From Pirellulaceae bacterium (GTDB lineage Bacteria > Planctomycetota > Planctomycetia > Pirellulales > Pirellulaceae): DNA of 40,991 nt. Position 1 is the stretch's first letter; each line of letters opens with the position of its first letter. Below the pieces are notes generated by a model that saw only the letters and a program-made list of their open reading frames with translations, was not told where the DNA came from and did not search any database. Shown one piece after another: positions 1 to 9,601 of the stretch. The DNA lies in NCBI GenBank assembly GCA_020852965.1, contig JADYZV010000042.1:1-40991 (forward strand), in the 5' to 3' direction. A program made the position numbers and the translations under genes.

Positions 1-397
1 TCAAACGTCCTTGCTGACGCTGCGGGTTACGATTGCATAGCAGACTGTTTTTTGCTCGTATGACGTAAACCTATTCGCTATCATCGTTTACTTCGTTTTC
101 TCGCAGACTCATGAATAATCCGGGTTACACGATTTTAGTTCGATGAATTTCTTCCGAAATGGAACTGTGTTGCAGTCCCAATGTTCGCACACTATTCTTC
201 AGCGCGTTGCTTCGCGCTGCATCAGCTCCATGCGATCCTTTAGGAATCCCGATCGGCCGCAGTGCTTTAGCACTCAGTTGTGCTAGGCATCGCAGAAGTG
301 TAAGACGCAATACAGTGGCGATACTATCCGTGCTCCGGCCTTGCCATCCGCGCGAGAAATCGTGTCGTCTGCTAGCACAGGTGGCAAAACGCTACGA
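1..397. other. Intergenic, no convincing gene
   Basis: Lies beyond the 3' end of the alpha-2-macroglobulin gene. The short open frames here run into that gene antisense and show no ribosome binding site or recognisable protein. The only structure seen is a small hairpin at 200-219 (7-bp stem, 6-nt loop). No U-run follows it in either direction, so it is not a clear terminator. Confidence 0.5.
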
Positions 398-3300
398 TCA
401 CTCGACCACTTTCATGTCAAAATCTGCACTATTGCCGCGCAGCTCAGGTGCATACATGCCCTGGATGACACTGGGGAGTGCGGTAAATGTGCCGGGCGCC
501 TCGCTGCGGAGTTGGTAGCGAATCGAATAGCTGCCGCGTGGTAGCCAACGAATGCACAATCCGACATGCCGATCACGCAGCTCACGATAGATGCTCAACC
601 CAGAACTATAAAAATATCCGCTCTGCGTTTCTACAGACTCTAGTCCCGCCGCCTTGGGATCTTCGATCAATAGGTACTCGTAGTCGTTCTTGCTCTCCAC
701 CAGCAATTCAACTTCGACCAATTCACCTGACGGAACGGCTTGCAAGTCCTCCAGCAGTGTACGAGTAAAGCCGGCTTGTTGCGTGTCGACTACGTTGGCC
801 TGTTTGTCAGGTAGTTGCAGCGACTTCGTGCTGGGTTGCAAGTGATAGTAACGACGCTCGATCTTGACCTCCAACCCGGCCGGTGCAATCTCCTCCTCCA
901 GTGTGAAGTTGGTCGCGTAGGCATTCCAGTACAAATTGCCTTGGCCGGTTCGCCGAATCTCTAGCTGCTGCTCACCAGAGGGAACGGCAGAACCGTGAAT
1001 CTCGATGGTGTTATCGACATCGAATAGGTTAGCTGGTGTAAACTGAATAGTTCCAAGTCGCTTACCTGATAGAAACACTTCAGCCCGCATCGTCTGCTGC
1101 ATTTCTCCGCTGGCAGCGATGTAATCTGCAAAGGCCTCGACGACCAGCGCCGTATCGCGAGTGCTATTCCAATAGGTCGCATGTTTGCGATTGTTCAGCA
1201 AATACTTTACTACGCGTGGTGCGGTCTGCCCACGCGGGTCGATGGCGGCCAGCAGTTTCAAATAGATTGCATTGGCTTCGATCTCGCTACCATACCAATA
1301 CCACCACGACGCTTGGCCGCGTAGGAATGCCGTTTCGTTCTCGGCATCTTCGACCAAGAACTGTTCCATATTGCGGCGCAACATGTTGGTCTGCTCGGTG
1401 TTGCCGAGCTTGTTCGTGGCCCAAGCCAGCAAGGCCTTGCCATAGGTGCTCAAGTGCTCGCGCTGGTCGAATAGAATTTGCTGCATGGCCGGATTGGTGC
1501 GCTCAGCCAAAACCAACACGTGGAAGACCAAGGCATCGATATTATCGGGATGCTCTTTGTAGGGTTTGACTTTACCATCGGCGTTTTGCAGCTTAAGCAG
1601 TTCCTGCTGTTGATGCTGCTCGAGCCAGGCTAGACCGCGTTGCAACACGTCGGGGACAATGGGTACATCGTTCTGCTGTGCGATCAATAGGCCGCGCACT
1701 ACGGTCGCCGTCGTATGGGCACCGCTCTGATCGTGGATTCCGCTGAACCAGCCCCAGCCACCATCGCCATGTTGCATATCGCTTAGTCGAGTCACACCCG
1801 CTTGGACCATGTCTGCGACCAATTGATCGTCGAAGACCGCCGTGCGATCGAATCGCTTCCAACGCTCACGTCGCACTGCTGCGTCACCCAACTCTTGGGC
1901 ATTGAGGTTATTCCGTTTCTCTTTGAGATTAGCCAAATCGACGTTCATGCGTTGCAGTACGCGCTGTGTAATCACGGTCGGCAAAAAGCGGTTGAGCGTT
2001 TGCTCGGTGCAGCCGTACGGATACTCAGCCAGGTAGGGGAGCGCATCGATCATTGCGGCCGCCAGCGAAGGGCTCAGCCGCACCACCAAACGAGACTGTT
2101 CTATGCGCCGAGCGTCTGGAATAGTTAGCGTGGCGATCGAACTGGCTTGGCCACTGCGCACGGTCCCAGCCAACGATTCCATCTTGAGAATGCCATTGAC
2201 CACTATCGGCATTTCGAGCTGCATTGCATCGGAGGCATCATCGGTGACTGCGATAGCGCGCACGGTGACTGTCCCTTCGGCGGTGGCTCGGCAGCGCCAG
2301 TCGACGCGCGCCTGCTGGTGCGAGTCGATGTCGACGGACTGCTCGCGGTCGGCGGGGTCGAGCAATTCGAGCTGCGTTTCGCCGTCGATCTCCAGAGCTA
2401 CTTTCACACGCCGCTTGCCTGGCAGATCGTTGTGAACATTGGCTGATAGGACCACTTCGTCCCGCTCGACCAAGAAGCGTGGTGTTTGCAGTCGTATCAG
2501 TAGCGGCTTGCGCGTCACGGCACTGGTCGCGTCGCTGCCAACGCGAGTTTGCGAGGCGACAGTCCACGTGCGCAATTGCCAACTGGTAAGGTTCTCCGGC
2601 ATTTTGAAAGTGGTCTTGGCTCGCCCACTCGCATCCGTATCTAGCTTTGCAAGCCACAAAGCCGAGTCGGCAAAATCCTTACGCACGGAAACCTCGTTAG
2701 CCGCATTGGCTCCGCCCCCCGCCTCTGCACCAGCCGGCGCAGCCACCGCCGATTTTTCCATCATGGCTCCCGATGCAAAGCTATCGGACATTGCATGCAT
2801 CTCGCCCCGCGCCATACTCATCGGCGCAGCCCCTCCCATCATTCCTCCCATACCTCCTCCCATCATTCCGCCCATCATTCCACTTGCGCCAAGTTCTGCG
2901 TCGTTCCAATGGGTGGCGGCAGCATAGTCGTCGTTTCCCTCGATGGCATCGAGGTCGTCTGCCAGGGTGCTACCGAATATCCCCAGCGGCTGTAGTTGTG
3001 GCTGGTCGGCGACTTGTATCGGCTGGTGCCGCGAGTCGAGATTGGTTGAGCGTTGCGGCTGGTGATGGCGTTGCCACTTCCAAAAGAACTCGCGGATATC
3101 CGGCGGTAGCACATCGCCAGCCAGCGCTTCCAACGAGCGATCGTAGGCGGCGATGACACAGGAACCCGCGACAGGCTTTCCTGCGGGATCGGTCACCTTG
3201 ACATCGACCACGCACTCTTCACCCGGAAGATACTCCTCCTTGTCCATGGCAACCTCGACATTCAGCACACGCTCGGCCGGTGGAACGACGATCTGGCGAA

Positions 3301-6300
3301 CTTGTTGGTGATACTTGCCGCCATAGACGGTAGCCGCTTCGACAAAGAAGTTCGGCTGGTCCGCTTCCGTGACAGGAATCTCGATCACGGACGATTTGCC
3401 ATCGAGCGTAATCCATCGCGGCAGTTCATAGCCATCTTCTGCTGGACGCACGAACACGGCAACGCGCGCACCAGGATAATCGGCGGCGATCTGCAATTTG
3501 ACTGTCTCGCCAGGGGTGTAATGTTGCTTATCGGGAGTCAACTCGAGCGCGTTGTAGCGATAATCGTTGTTGTTGCCGCTATCATTGCCGCGTACCGTAA
3601 AGATGTATCCACCTTCGATCTCGTGCCCGATGGCGTCCTTGAGTCGCATGCGCACGCGATACTGGCCCGCCTGATCGGCTTGCATCGTTTGTGTACACTC
3701 CCCTTTGGCATCGGTCTGCGCATCGAAGCGAGCGACAACTTGCTCCTCAGGGCGCTGCTTATCATCGTACTTAATCTTGAGTAGTTCGACCGTGCCGCCG
3801 CCGCCGACGGGAGTGCCATCGAGCTGCTGAGCTTGGAAGTGCGCATCGATGCGCTGTCCGATCGTATAGAATCCACGATCGACCCAAGCGTAGACTTTAA
3901 ATGGCTCCTGTGCGGCGATGACCGAGCCCGAGGCAGTGATCGTACGGCGTGAGGCATCGCGAACTTCGACCGAAATCGAGTACTTGTGATCCGAGTCTCC
4001 GTAGATGGCTTTGGCCAGCGCAGTATCGATCTTGAGCTTGGCAATCCCAGTTGAATCGAGCTCCAACTGCTGTTCGAGCACGAGTTCCGGTGGCTCGTTT
4101 CCCCAAAACGGTCTCCAGCTCGGCAGCGGAGCGATGCAGCCACCCCAGCCGCGCCAGTTGGGATACCAAGTGTAGTCCTCAGCAAACCACCAATAGCCTG
4201 GACCGTAGCACCAATCGTAGGGTGCCCAAGGATAAAAGTCTTCGCGGTAGGTGCTGCGCTCGACTTTCACAGAAACCTCAGCTTCGGTTACGGGGGCACC
4301 AAAGTAGTATTTGGCTTCGATGCGAGCCTCGAACGTTTCGCCCAGAGCGACTGGTTTTTCTGGCGCAAGAATGTTGACTTCAAATTCCGGTTTGCGATAC
4401 TCTTCGACGCGAATCGCCAGCGAGGTCGTGGCGAAAGTGTTGGGAGCATCAGCTAATCGCAATTGAAAGCTATAGTGTCCCAGCGCAGCCGCGTCGGACA
4501 GCGGAACGTCGAGTTCGCAACCGCCATAGTCGTCAGTGGTAAGCTGCCGCTCGGCAACTTGTAGCCCTTGCGGATCGAGCATGTTGACCGTTACCTTACG
4601 GTTCGCAACACGCTGGCCGGGCTCGTCGCCGTACGTTGCGAAGCCGAGCCAAAACTTAGCTTGGATGGCTTCGCCGGGGCGGTACATGGGTCGATCGCTG
4701 ACGCCATAAGCCTTCAGCTCCGCATAGCTGAGAGAATTTGGGCCGCGACTCCAAAACTGTTGGAAGCCGAGCAGCGCGAAGCGTCCTTGTTGGGTACGCA
4801 CCACGCTGAACCATTGCAATTCTTGCTTGGCGGCCACTTTAGCCATTCCGTCTTTATCCGTGCGGGCAGCAAAGTTCTCGGTGATCATCTTCGGCCGACC
4901 GCCGTTGTTATTTTGCGAGCGGTCCCAACCGAAGCCAAACATTTCGATATTGGCACCGGCGACGGGCTGACCACTGTCGGCGTCCGATGCACACAGCAGC
5001 CATTGACCATCCCCCATCGCCTTTTGCACCAAGGCGGTGTCTTCGATCGATACCAAAATGCGAACTATTTGTGCGTTGGGCTGTGCTTCACTGCCAACGC
5101 TACCTTCGATCAGATAGAGGCCCGCTTTGCTCAGCGGTGTATCGATTTGTATACGCCGGTCCCAGTGATTGGGGCGCGGATCGAGCGGCTGATCCCACTC
5201 GGCTACTTGTTCTAACAGATACTGATCGATGCTATCTGCATCGAACAGCGAACCAGGTGAAGTGAGGTCAGGGACTTGCTCATTGGCTATCTTCCCAAAG
5301 CGATCGTTGGCTTCACCTGACCTGAATTTTCGATAATAGGTCTTCGTATCTAGTAGAATCTTCTCGATGTCCACGCGCCGCGCCGTAAAATTGACCTGGG
5401 TGGCATTGCGAAACAGTAGACTCAGCTTGGCCGGTTGGCCGGCTAGTTGGCTGGGGACCGAATCGAAGGTGAGTCTAGGCCGAAGAATGCTATCCAGCAA
5501 TTTCTGTTTCCAGTTCCCCGAATCGTCAAAACGAGCCAGGTAGCTTTGCAGTTGCTCGGCGGCTTGCGGATACTGGCGACGATTGAGCGAAATTTGAATG
5601 AGCTGCCAGGCCGCCGCTTCGGCATATTGTCCTTTGCCCTTGGCCACGTCTTGGAAGATACGAATGGGATTGAACTCATCGGGCAGGCTGAAGCGTTTGA
5701 TACCGTTGGCCAACTTGGCAATGGTTTCTGTTTCCGCAAGCGTGTGAATGGCCGACACTCCCTGTTCAGGTAGCTTACCGGTATCTGAGCGCTGGCGGAA
5801 AAGCCAGGCGTCTTGTTGCAGCGTGTCGACGGAGAACTGCTGATTGAGAAATGCGCCCCAACGGAATTTAGCTTCCTCACGCTTGTTCTCCGACAACTCG
5901 GCTTGAGCCAATGACCAACGCAGTCGCTGTCCATCGCTATTGGCCGTCTGCCATGAGCTGGGTAGGTCATACAGCACTGGATCGCCCGCAGCGGTAACCG
6001 GTGCAGGCCGATTCGGTAATCCTTGCTGGCCGTCTAAATCCAAGTAGTCAGGGGCTTGCTGTAAATCGGTGACCGATTGCAAACGCCATTCGAACATTCG
6101 ATCGCGACCGATTTGTAGGGCGGTGGCTTGGTCCAAATGCAATTGGGCCAGTTCATCTACCTTGGCCGCTGCGTCCGTATTGTTTGCCAGTTCAATGGCG
6201 CGCGTGCGCCATTTCAACGCCTGCAATCGATCCTGTTCAACAACATAGACCTGCTGTCCATTTTGCTGTCCGCGCGCATAGCCTCGGACGAACTGTTGAT

Positions 6301-6697
6301 CGGCTACGACGCCGTAGTGCTGAGCGTTCTGTATCTGATTGGCCGCCTGAGCCAGCACACGGAACGAATTGGGGTGTGCTGTCAGCGCGGAGGCAAGGTC
6401 ATTGTCCAACGAACTGAACAGACCGAGTTGCTGTTGGCATTGCAAAAGGGCTTCGAGCGACTCGACCACTTGCTTGTCTGCGGCATCGGGATTTTTGATG
6501 ACCGCGCGAAACAGCACTGAGGCCTCAGCATAATTGCCATCCTGCATCAATCTCTTGGCTTGGGGCAATGCGCTGGTGGGATCGGATTCTTCGATTGCTC
6601 GACTAACCGAGACTACCCAAACGACCAGCAACAACGACAAAAGGCTCATGGCAGCCCAGGCCGATCTGGATCTCAACGATGGAACTAGCTTGCGCAT
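398..6697 (-). CDS. Secreted alpha-2-macroglobulin family protein with CTEQ thioester
   Basis: A giant bacterial alpha-2-macroglobulin (2099 residues; enterobacterial YfhM is about 1650), expected to trap proteases in the periplasm or at the cell surface. Residues 1-35 are a signal peptide or signal anchor. About 40-200 is a helical, TPR-like region. MG-type beta domains follow, with an MG2-like block (RPMYRPGEAIQAKFW) near 670. A bait-region-like domain precedes a Met/Gly-rich stretch at about 1270-1314. The A2M domain follows (PENLTSWQLRTWTV), then the thioester motif PYGCTEQ with Cys1563 and an alpha-alpha toroid-like helical region. Residues 819-868 form a Trp/Tyr/Pro-rich insert. The family consensus thioester is CGEQ or CLEQ; CTEQ keeps the Cys and Gln that form the bond. 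The start is supported by GGGAG 8 nt upstream. The penicillin-binding protein gene that often accompanies this family is absent here. The protease-trap role is family knowledge, not shown here. Confidence 0.93.
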   Translation of the reverse strand: MRKLVPSLRSRSAWAAMSLLSLLLVVWVVSVSRAIEESDPTSALPQAKRLMQDGNYAEASVLFRAVIKNPDAADKQVVESLEALLQCQQQLGLFSSLDNDLASALTAHPNSFRVLAQAANQIQNAQHYGVVADQQFVRGYARGQQNGQQVYVVEQDRLQALKWRTRAIELANNTDAAAKVDELAQLHLDQATALQIGRDRMFEWRLQSVTDLQQAPDYLDLDGQQGLPNRPAPVTAAGDPVLYDLPSSWQTANSDGQRLRWSLAQAELSENKREEAKFRWGAFLNQQFSVDTLQQDAWLFRQRSDTGKLPEQGVSAIHTLAETETIAKLANGIKRFSLPDEFNPIRIFQDVAKGKGQYAEAAAWQLIQISLNRRQYPQAAEQLQSYLARFDDSGNWKQKLLDSILRPRLTFDSVPSQLAGQPAKLSLLFRNATQVNFTARRVDIEKILLDTKTYYRKFRSGEANDRFGKIANEQVPDLTSPGSLFDADSIDQYLLEQVAEWDQPLDPRPNHWDRRIQIDTPLSKAGLYLIEGSVGSEAQPNAQIVRILVSIEDTALVQKAMGDGQWLLCASDADSGQPVAGANIEMFGFGWDRSQNNNGGRPKMITENFAARTDKDGMAKVAAKQELQWFSVVRTQQGRFALLGFQQFWSRGPNSLSYAELKAYGVSDRPMYRPGEAIQAKFWLGFATYGDEPGQRVANRKVTVNMLDPQGLQVAERQLTTDDYGGCELDVPLSDAAALGHYSFQLRLADAPNTFATTSLAIRVEEYRKPEFEVNILAPEKPVALGETFEARIEAKYYFGAPVTEAEVSVKVERSTYREDFYPWAPYDWCYGPGYWWFAEDYTWYPNWRGWGGCIAPLPSWRPFWGNEPPELVLEQQLELDSTGIAKLKIDTALAKAIYGDSDHKYSISVEVRDASRRTITASGSVIAAQEPFKVYAWVDRGFYTIGQRIDAHFQAQQLDGTPVGGGGTVELLKIKYDDKQRPEEQVVARFDAQTDAKGECTQTMQADQAGQYRVRMRLKDAIGHEIEGGYIFTVRGNDSGNNNDYRYNALELTPDKQHYTPGETVKLQIAADYPGARVAVFVRPAEDGYELPRWITLDGKSSVIEIPVTEADQPNFFVEAATVYGGKYHQQVRQIVVPPAERVLNVEVAMDKEEYLPGEECVVDVKVTDPAGKPVAGSCVIAAYDRSLEALAGDVLPPDIREFFWKWQRHHQPQRSTNLDSRHQPIQVADQPQLQPLGIFGSTLADDLDAIEGNDDYAAATHWNDAELGASGMMGGMMGGGMGGMMGGAAPMSMARGEMHAMSDSFASGAMMEKSAVAAPAGAEAGGGANAANEVSVRKDFADSALWLAKLDTDASGRAKTTFKMPENLTSWQLRTWTVASQTRVGSDATSAVTRKPLLIRLQTPRFLVERDEVVLSANVHNDLPGKRRVKVALEIDGETQLELLDPADREQSVDIDSHQQARVDWRCRATAEGTVTVRAIAVTDDASDAMQLEMPIVVNGILKMESLAGTVRSGQASSIATLTIPDARRIEQSRLVVRLSPSLAAAMIDALPYLAEYPYGCTEQTLNRFLPTVITQRVLQRMNVDLANLKEKRNNLNAQELGDAAVRRERWKRFDRTAVFDDQLVADMVQAGVTRLSDMQHGDGGWGWFSGIHDQSGAHTTATVVRGLLIAQQNDVPIVPDVLQRGLAWLEQHQQQELLKLQNADGKVKPYKEHPDNIDALVFHVLVLAERTNPAMQQILFDQREHLSTYGKALLAWATNKLGNTEQTNMLRRNMEQFLVEDAENETAFLRGQASWWYWYGSEIEANAIYLKLLAAIDPRGQTAPRVVKYLLNNRKHATYWNSTRDTALVVEAFADYIAASGEMQQTMRAEVFLSGKRLGTIQFTPANLFDVDNTIEIHGSAVPSGEQQLEIRRTGQGNLYWNAYATNFTLEEEIAPAGLEVKIERRYYHLQPSTKSLQLPDKQANVVDTQQAGFTRTLLEDLQAVPSGELVEVELLVESKNDYEYLLIEDPKAAGLESVETQSGYFYSSGLSIYRELRDRHVGLCIRWLPRGSYSIRYQLRSEAPGTFTALPSVIQGMYAPELRGNSADFDMKVVE

Positions 6698-6747
6698 GAT
6701 TGTTACTCCCAGACTGCGTAGACGAGCATTGATTTGACGATTATGCG

Positions 6748-6842
6748 CTGTAGTGGACGAGGTTACGAGTCCCTGCGCGCAAGGCTGTAGTGGACGAGGT
6801 TACGAGTCCCTGCGCGCAAGGACTCGTAACCTCGTCCACTAC
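6748..6842. repeat. Palindromic dispersed repeat, locus 1 (tandem unit plus hairpin)
   Basis: Two identical 37-bp direct units lie at 6748-6784 and 6785-6821. The second unit forms a perfect 23-bp stem (6787-6809 with 6820-6842) around a 10-nt loop. The same stem sequence recurs as a perfect 24-bp inverted repeat at 15483-15567. It sits 50 bp upstream of the alpha-2-macroglobulin start, outside any gene. There is no U-run, so a repeat of the REP/MITE kind is more likely than a terminator. Confidence 0.9.
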
Positions 6843-7178
6843 CCAAGAAGTCTTTACAATGCACTAGACGCACGAGCAGCCCACGCGGTTCCCGAAAATG
6901 GAAGAAGCCAGCGTGATCAACATCGATCGGAGTTGGCTGCTAGCATGGCCCGCTGTGCGAAGTGCTTCACAAATTGCACACCACAAGCTGATTTATCGTC
7001 AAATTTTTGGTAAATCTCCCATGGAAGAGACTTTCCACATGAGGGAAAACGCCTACGATAGGAGTGCGTAAACCAATCCCTATGTAGGACAGTTTCAACC
7101 GAGGGCTTCAGTAAGCAGCGACAGATGACGATGCTTACGCAGATCAGCCCCCCCTATTCCCCGTTAAGGAGTGTATCT
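6843..7178. other. Intergenic upstream of secreted protein gene
   Basis: No gene is seen. A possible promoter for the downstream plus-strand gene is TTTCCA at 7032 with TACGAT 16 nt further on (ending about 7059). This is a weak match. A shorter alternative reading starts the downstream frame at 7125, inside this stretch. Confidence 0.3.
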
Positions 7179-7742
7179 ATGAGACAGTTGGTTAGTTTGG
7201 CTCTCGCTTTGGCCGTGATCAGTCCCAGCTTTGCAAGTGCCGAGGAACTCAAGAGCGGTTTGGAAGCAGGCAAAGGCATTGCTCCCTTTTACGTGACCAA
7301 AACGGTGGGTGCGGAGGACGATGGCGTACCCTGTGGCAAGAATCTGTGCTATCGTTGCCGAAACGGGTCGCGTCCTCAAGTCATGGTGTTCACCCGCAGT
7401 ACCGACGAAAAAGTAGTCGCGTTGGTACAGAAGTTAGACGAGCAACTGGCCGCTCACGAAGACGCTCAACTGCGTGCCTTTGTGAATATGTTGGGTGACA
7501 GCAAGGACGCTGCCACCGATTCGGTCAAGAAGCTCGCCAGCATTTCAAAGGCCAAGCTTGTACCCTTCGTGGTTCCCAACGAGTTCGAAAATGGCCCAGA
7601 GGATTATGGAATCAATCCGAAGGCTGACATTACCATTATCATCGCTAACGATGAAAAGGTAGTTGCCAGCCACGCGGTAGCATCCGCAAAGGATCTTGAC
7701 GTAGACAGTGTGATTAAAGACGTCAAGAAAATGTTCAACTAA
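7179..7742 (+). CDS. Small secreted protein, possible thioredoxin-like fold, function unknown
   Basis: A 187-residue protein with a clean signal peptide: MRQLVSLALALAVISPSFASA is followed by a mature start at about EELKSG. The mature part has a Cys cluster (CGKNLCYRC), a segment reading PQVMVFTRSTDEKVVALVQKL and a later strand pattern (KADITIIIANDEKVVASHAV). Together these suggest an alpha/beta, thioredoxin-like fold without a classical CxxC active site. The start at 7179 is chosen because AAGGAG lies 7 nt upstream and the signal peptide begins there. The frame is open to an ATG at 7125, which would bury the signal. A strong terminator follows at once, so the gene is probably monocistronic. 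The family is not recognised with certainty, and no function is proposed beyond export. Confidence 0.82.
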   Translation: MRQLVSLALALAVISPSFASAEELKSGLEAGKGIAPFYVTKTVGAEDDGVPCGKNLCYRCRNGSRPQVMVFTRSTDEKVVALVQKLDEQLAAHEDAQLRAFVNMLGDSKDAATDSVKKLASISKAKLVPFVVPNEFENGPEDYGINPKADITIIIANDEKVVASHAVASAKDLDVDSVIKDVKKMFN

Positions 7743-7774
7743 TTCGACAGGATTGAGCAGTTAGAGATTAAACT

Positions 7775-7810
7775 ATCCGTACCTCCTTTTTTGGGGGTGC
7801 GGATTTTTTT
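7775..7810 (+). terminator. Rho-independent terminator
   Basis: A 12-bp stem (7775-7786 paired with 7793-7804, two G-U pairs) closes a 6-nt T-only loop and is followed by an uninterrupted run of T to 7810. It lies 32 nt past the stop of the secreted protein gene. It also argues against translation of the next gene from the GTG at 7811. Confidence 0.9.
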
Positions 7811-8050
7811 GTGCTTATCTGTCAAAAGCAAAAGTCGTGTTCGGTCAGTGTATGGCTGGAACTTCGGGTATTTCCAGCAGACCAGTGCATAGGACTGCCG
7901 CTGCTACTTTCCGATAAAATAGCTGTTGAATTTACTGGTGAGCTACCGGGTACGATGAGTCGAGATTTCTTTCTACTGAATCGTTGCTTTCAGGTGTCCA
8001 AGCTCTGCCGCGAGCCGGCTGGCTCAGGGTGTTCTGTACCACCGGCCAAA

Positions 8051-9601
8051 ATGCGCGGAAAGCTACCGCCAAAACTGATCGAATTCTATGCGTTGCTAGA
8101 TCGAGTCTGCTCGATTGCTGGCGACGCTCATGCTACCGACTCTGCCACACCATCCGCTGAGTCGCAGATTGATCTGAACGATAAACAGCGCCGCGACCTG
8201 GAAGAATTCGAGCGAGTCATCGTCGCTCTCCGTTTCAGCTCGAACGAATTGGTGAAGCAACCTGCAGTGGCCCTGATTCGAGCGATCTTCGCTGATGCCA
8301 GCTATTTTTCCGGCTTGAAGCCGCTTCCACAGTATACCGACGTCTTCGCGTATGAGCTGCTATTCCCTAGTTGGCTCAACTTGCTCAATGCCGCCATGCT
8401 GCCTCGCGCCGACAACGGCAAACCGAGACTCGAAGGTGTACGCCAAGGTGTCATGTTCGAGTTTTTAGGTAAGCCCAGCGCGCTGAATGAAGACCAGACA
8501 CGCTTACTTATAGGCTTCATGACGTTTATTGCCAGCCGCTTTGATGCCCCGCATTGCGAGGATCTGTTGCAGCGCTTGATCGATCTTGTAACGCAAAAAG
8601 GGGGACTCGTCATCGATGCGCTCGACGCTATCGATCTGGCTTGTAAGGACGCTCGCGAGCTGCGCGCGGCGATCGCGGACTACTTGGTGGTTACGACATC
8701 GCTGCTGGCAGCGGACGATCCAAGCGAATATGCAATCGCCTACCAGCGACCATTGCGGCGACCACTACCCGATAGGGTAGCCCAATCGCTGAATCAACAT
8801 ATTGAGGCGCAGCAGTGGACCGGTTTTTTATCGATCGCGCGTCCGATGAGAGCAATCATCGAATCGAAACACGCGCTTGCTCCTGAATTCGTTCAACTAC
8901 TATCCCGGCAGTCCGACAAGCTAGTTCAACTACTCAGCTTGATTGTTCCACCGTCATCAACCGGTAGTTGCCAAGTACTTTCGGAGGAGGGGCAAGCTGC
9001 CGTGGCTGGGTTGGTTGATTCACAACCTGACCTCATTGTCAACGACTTTTCCAGTCTACAACACTTCGCTTGCGATATCGCTCCGCGTCTGAGGAACTTT
9101 AGTGAACCGGCATTGAATTTCTTTCACCGAGTACTGATTGTCGATGAAAGTGGACGCAAAGCACTGTTGGAGAGTTTGGATAGCGAACCGGCTCGGGCTT
9201 CTTTAGTCGAGCAGTTGCTGGTAAGAGCGGGCAAGACCGATGACAATGGCCGTTTGCTGAAGCTGCTAGTCTGTGCCAGTCTGATTTGGCAGCGGGCGGA
9301 TGCGGGTGAGGCGCAGGCCGCTCTGCAAGCGATCGAGGCGGTGATCCACAATCGCACCATCGGCAATCGAGAGCTGGCGGATCTGTTGCTGGATCTCAAG
9401 GCGAATGCGCTCCAAGCACTCGACTACCTCGCCTCGCCCATGATGGCTGCGGCGGGCAAGAGCCCGCGCGTAGCCGCCTTGTACTTGACTCTCAACGAGG
9501 TCAGCCAAAAACTAGCCACGACCGGCACAGCCGATAATTTCAGCGTCGTGCGAGCAAAATATTCGAAACTCACCAACATAGACCTAGATGCAACCTCATG
9601 A
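8051..9601 (+). CDS. Unrecognised mostly helical protein coupled to a flavoprotein gene
   Basis: I do not recognise this family. The protein is soluble and mostly helical, with Leu/Ala-rich segments, no signal peptide and no transmembrane segment. Long amphipathic stretches such as EDLLQRLIDLVTQKGGLVIDALDAIDLACK suggest repeated helices. The frame is open from a GTG at 7811 (596 residues), with ATGs at 7955 and 8051. The first 80 codons carry six Cys, against about three in the remaining 516, and the GTG abuts the terminator. I therefore favour 8051 (516 residues), although no good ribosome binding site marks any start. Its stop overlaps the next ATG as ATGA (9598-9601), which indicates translational coupling to the FAD oxidoreductase and probably a shared pathway or complex. 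Confidence 0.72.
   Translation: MRGKLPPKLIEFYALLDRVCSIAGDAHATDSATPSAESQIDLNDKQRRDLEEFERVIVALRFSSNELVKQPAVALIRAIFADASYFSGLKPLPQYTDVFAYELLFPSWLNLLNAAMLPRADNGKPRLEGVRQGVMFEFLGKPSALNEDQTRLLIGFMTFIASRFDAPHCEDLLQRLIDLVTQKGGLVIDALDAIDLACKDARELRAAIADYLVVTTSLLAADDPSEYAIAYQRPLRRPLPDRVAQSLNQHIEAQQWTGFLSIARPMRAIIESKHALAPEFVQLLSRQSDKLVQLLSLIVPPSSTGSCQVLSEEGQAAVAGLVDSQPDLIVNDFSSLQHFACDIAPRLRNFSEPALNFFHRVLIVDESGRKALLESLDSEPARASLVEQLLVRAGKTDDNGRLLKLLVCASLIWQRADAGEAQAALQAIEAVIHNRTIGNRELADLLLDLKANALQALDYLASPMMAAAGKSPRVAALYLTLNEVSQKLATTGTADNFSVVRAKYSKLTNIDLDATS

Noticed and set aside
4568-5215. 215-codon plus-strand frame inside the macroglobulin gene
   Set aside because: It lies entirely opposite the conserved macroglobulin coding sequence and lacks domain-like features.
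6753-7013. 86-codon frame beginning in the hairpin repeat
   Set aside because: Its first third is translated palindromic repeat DNA and the rest has no protein-like pattern.
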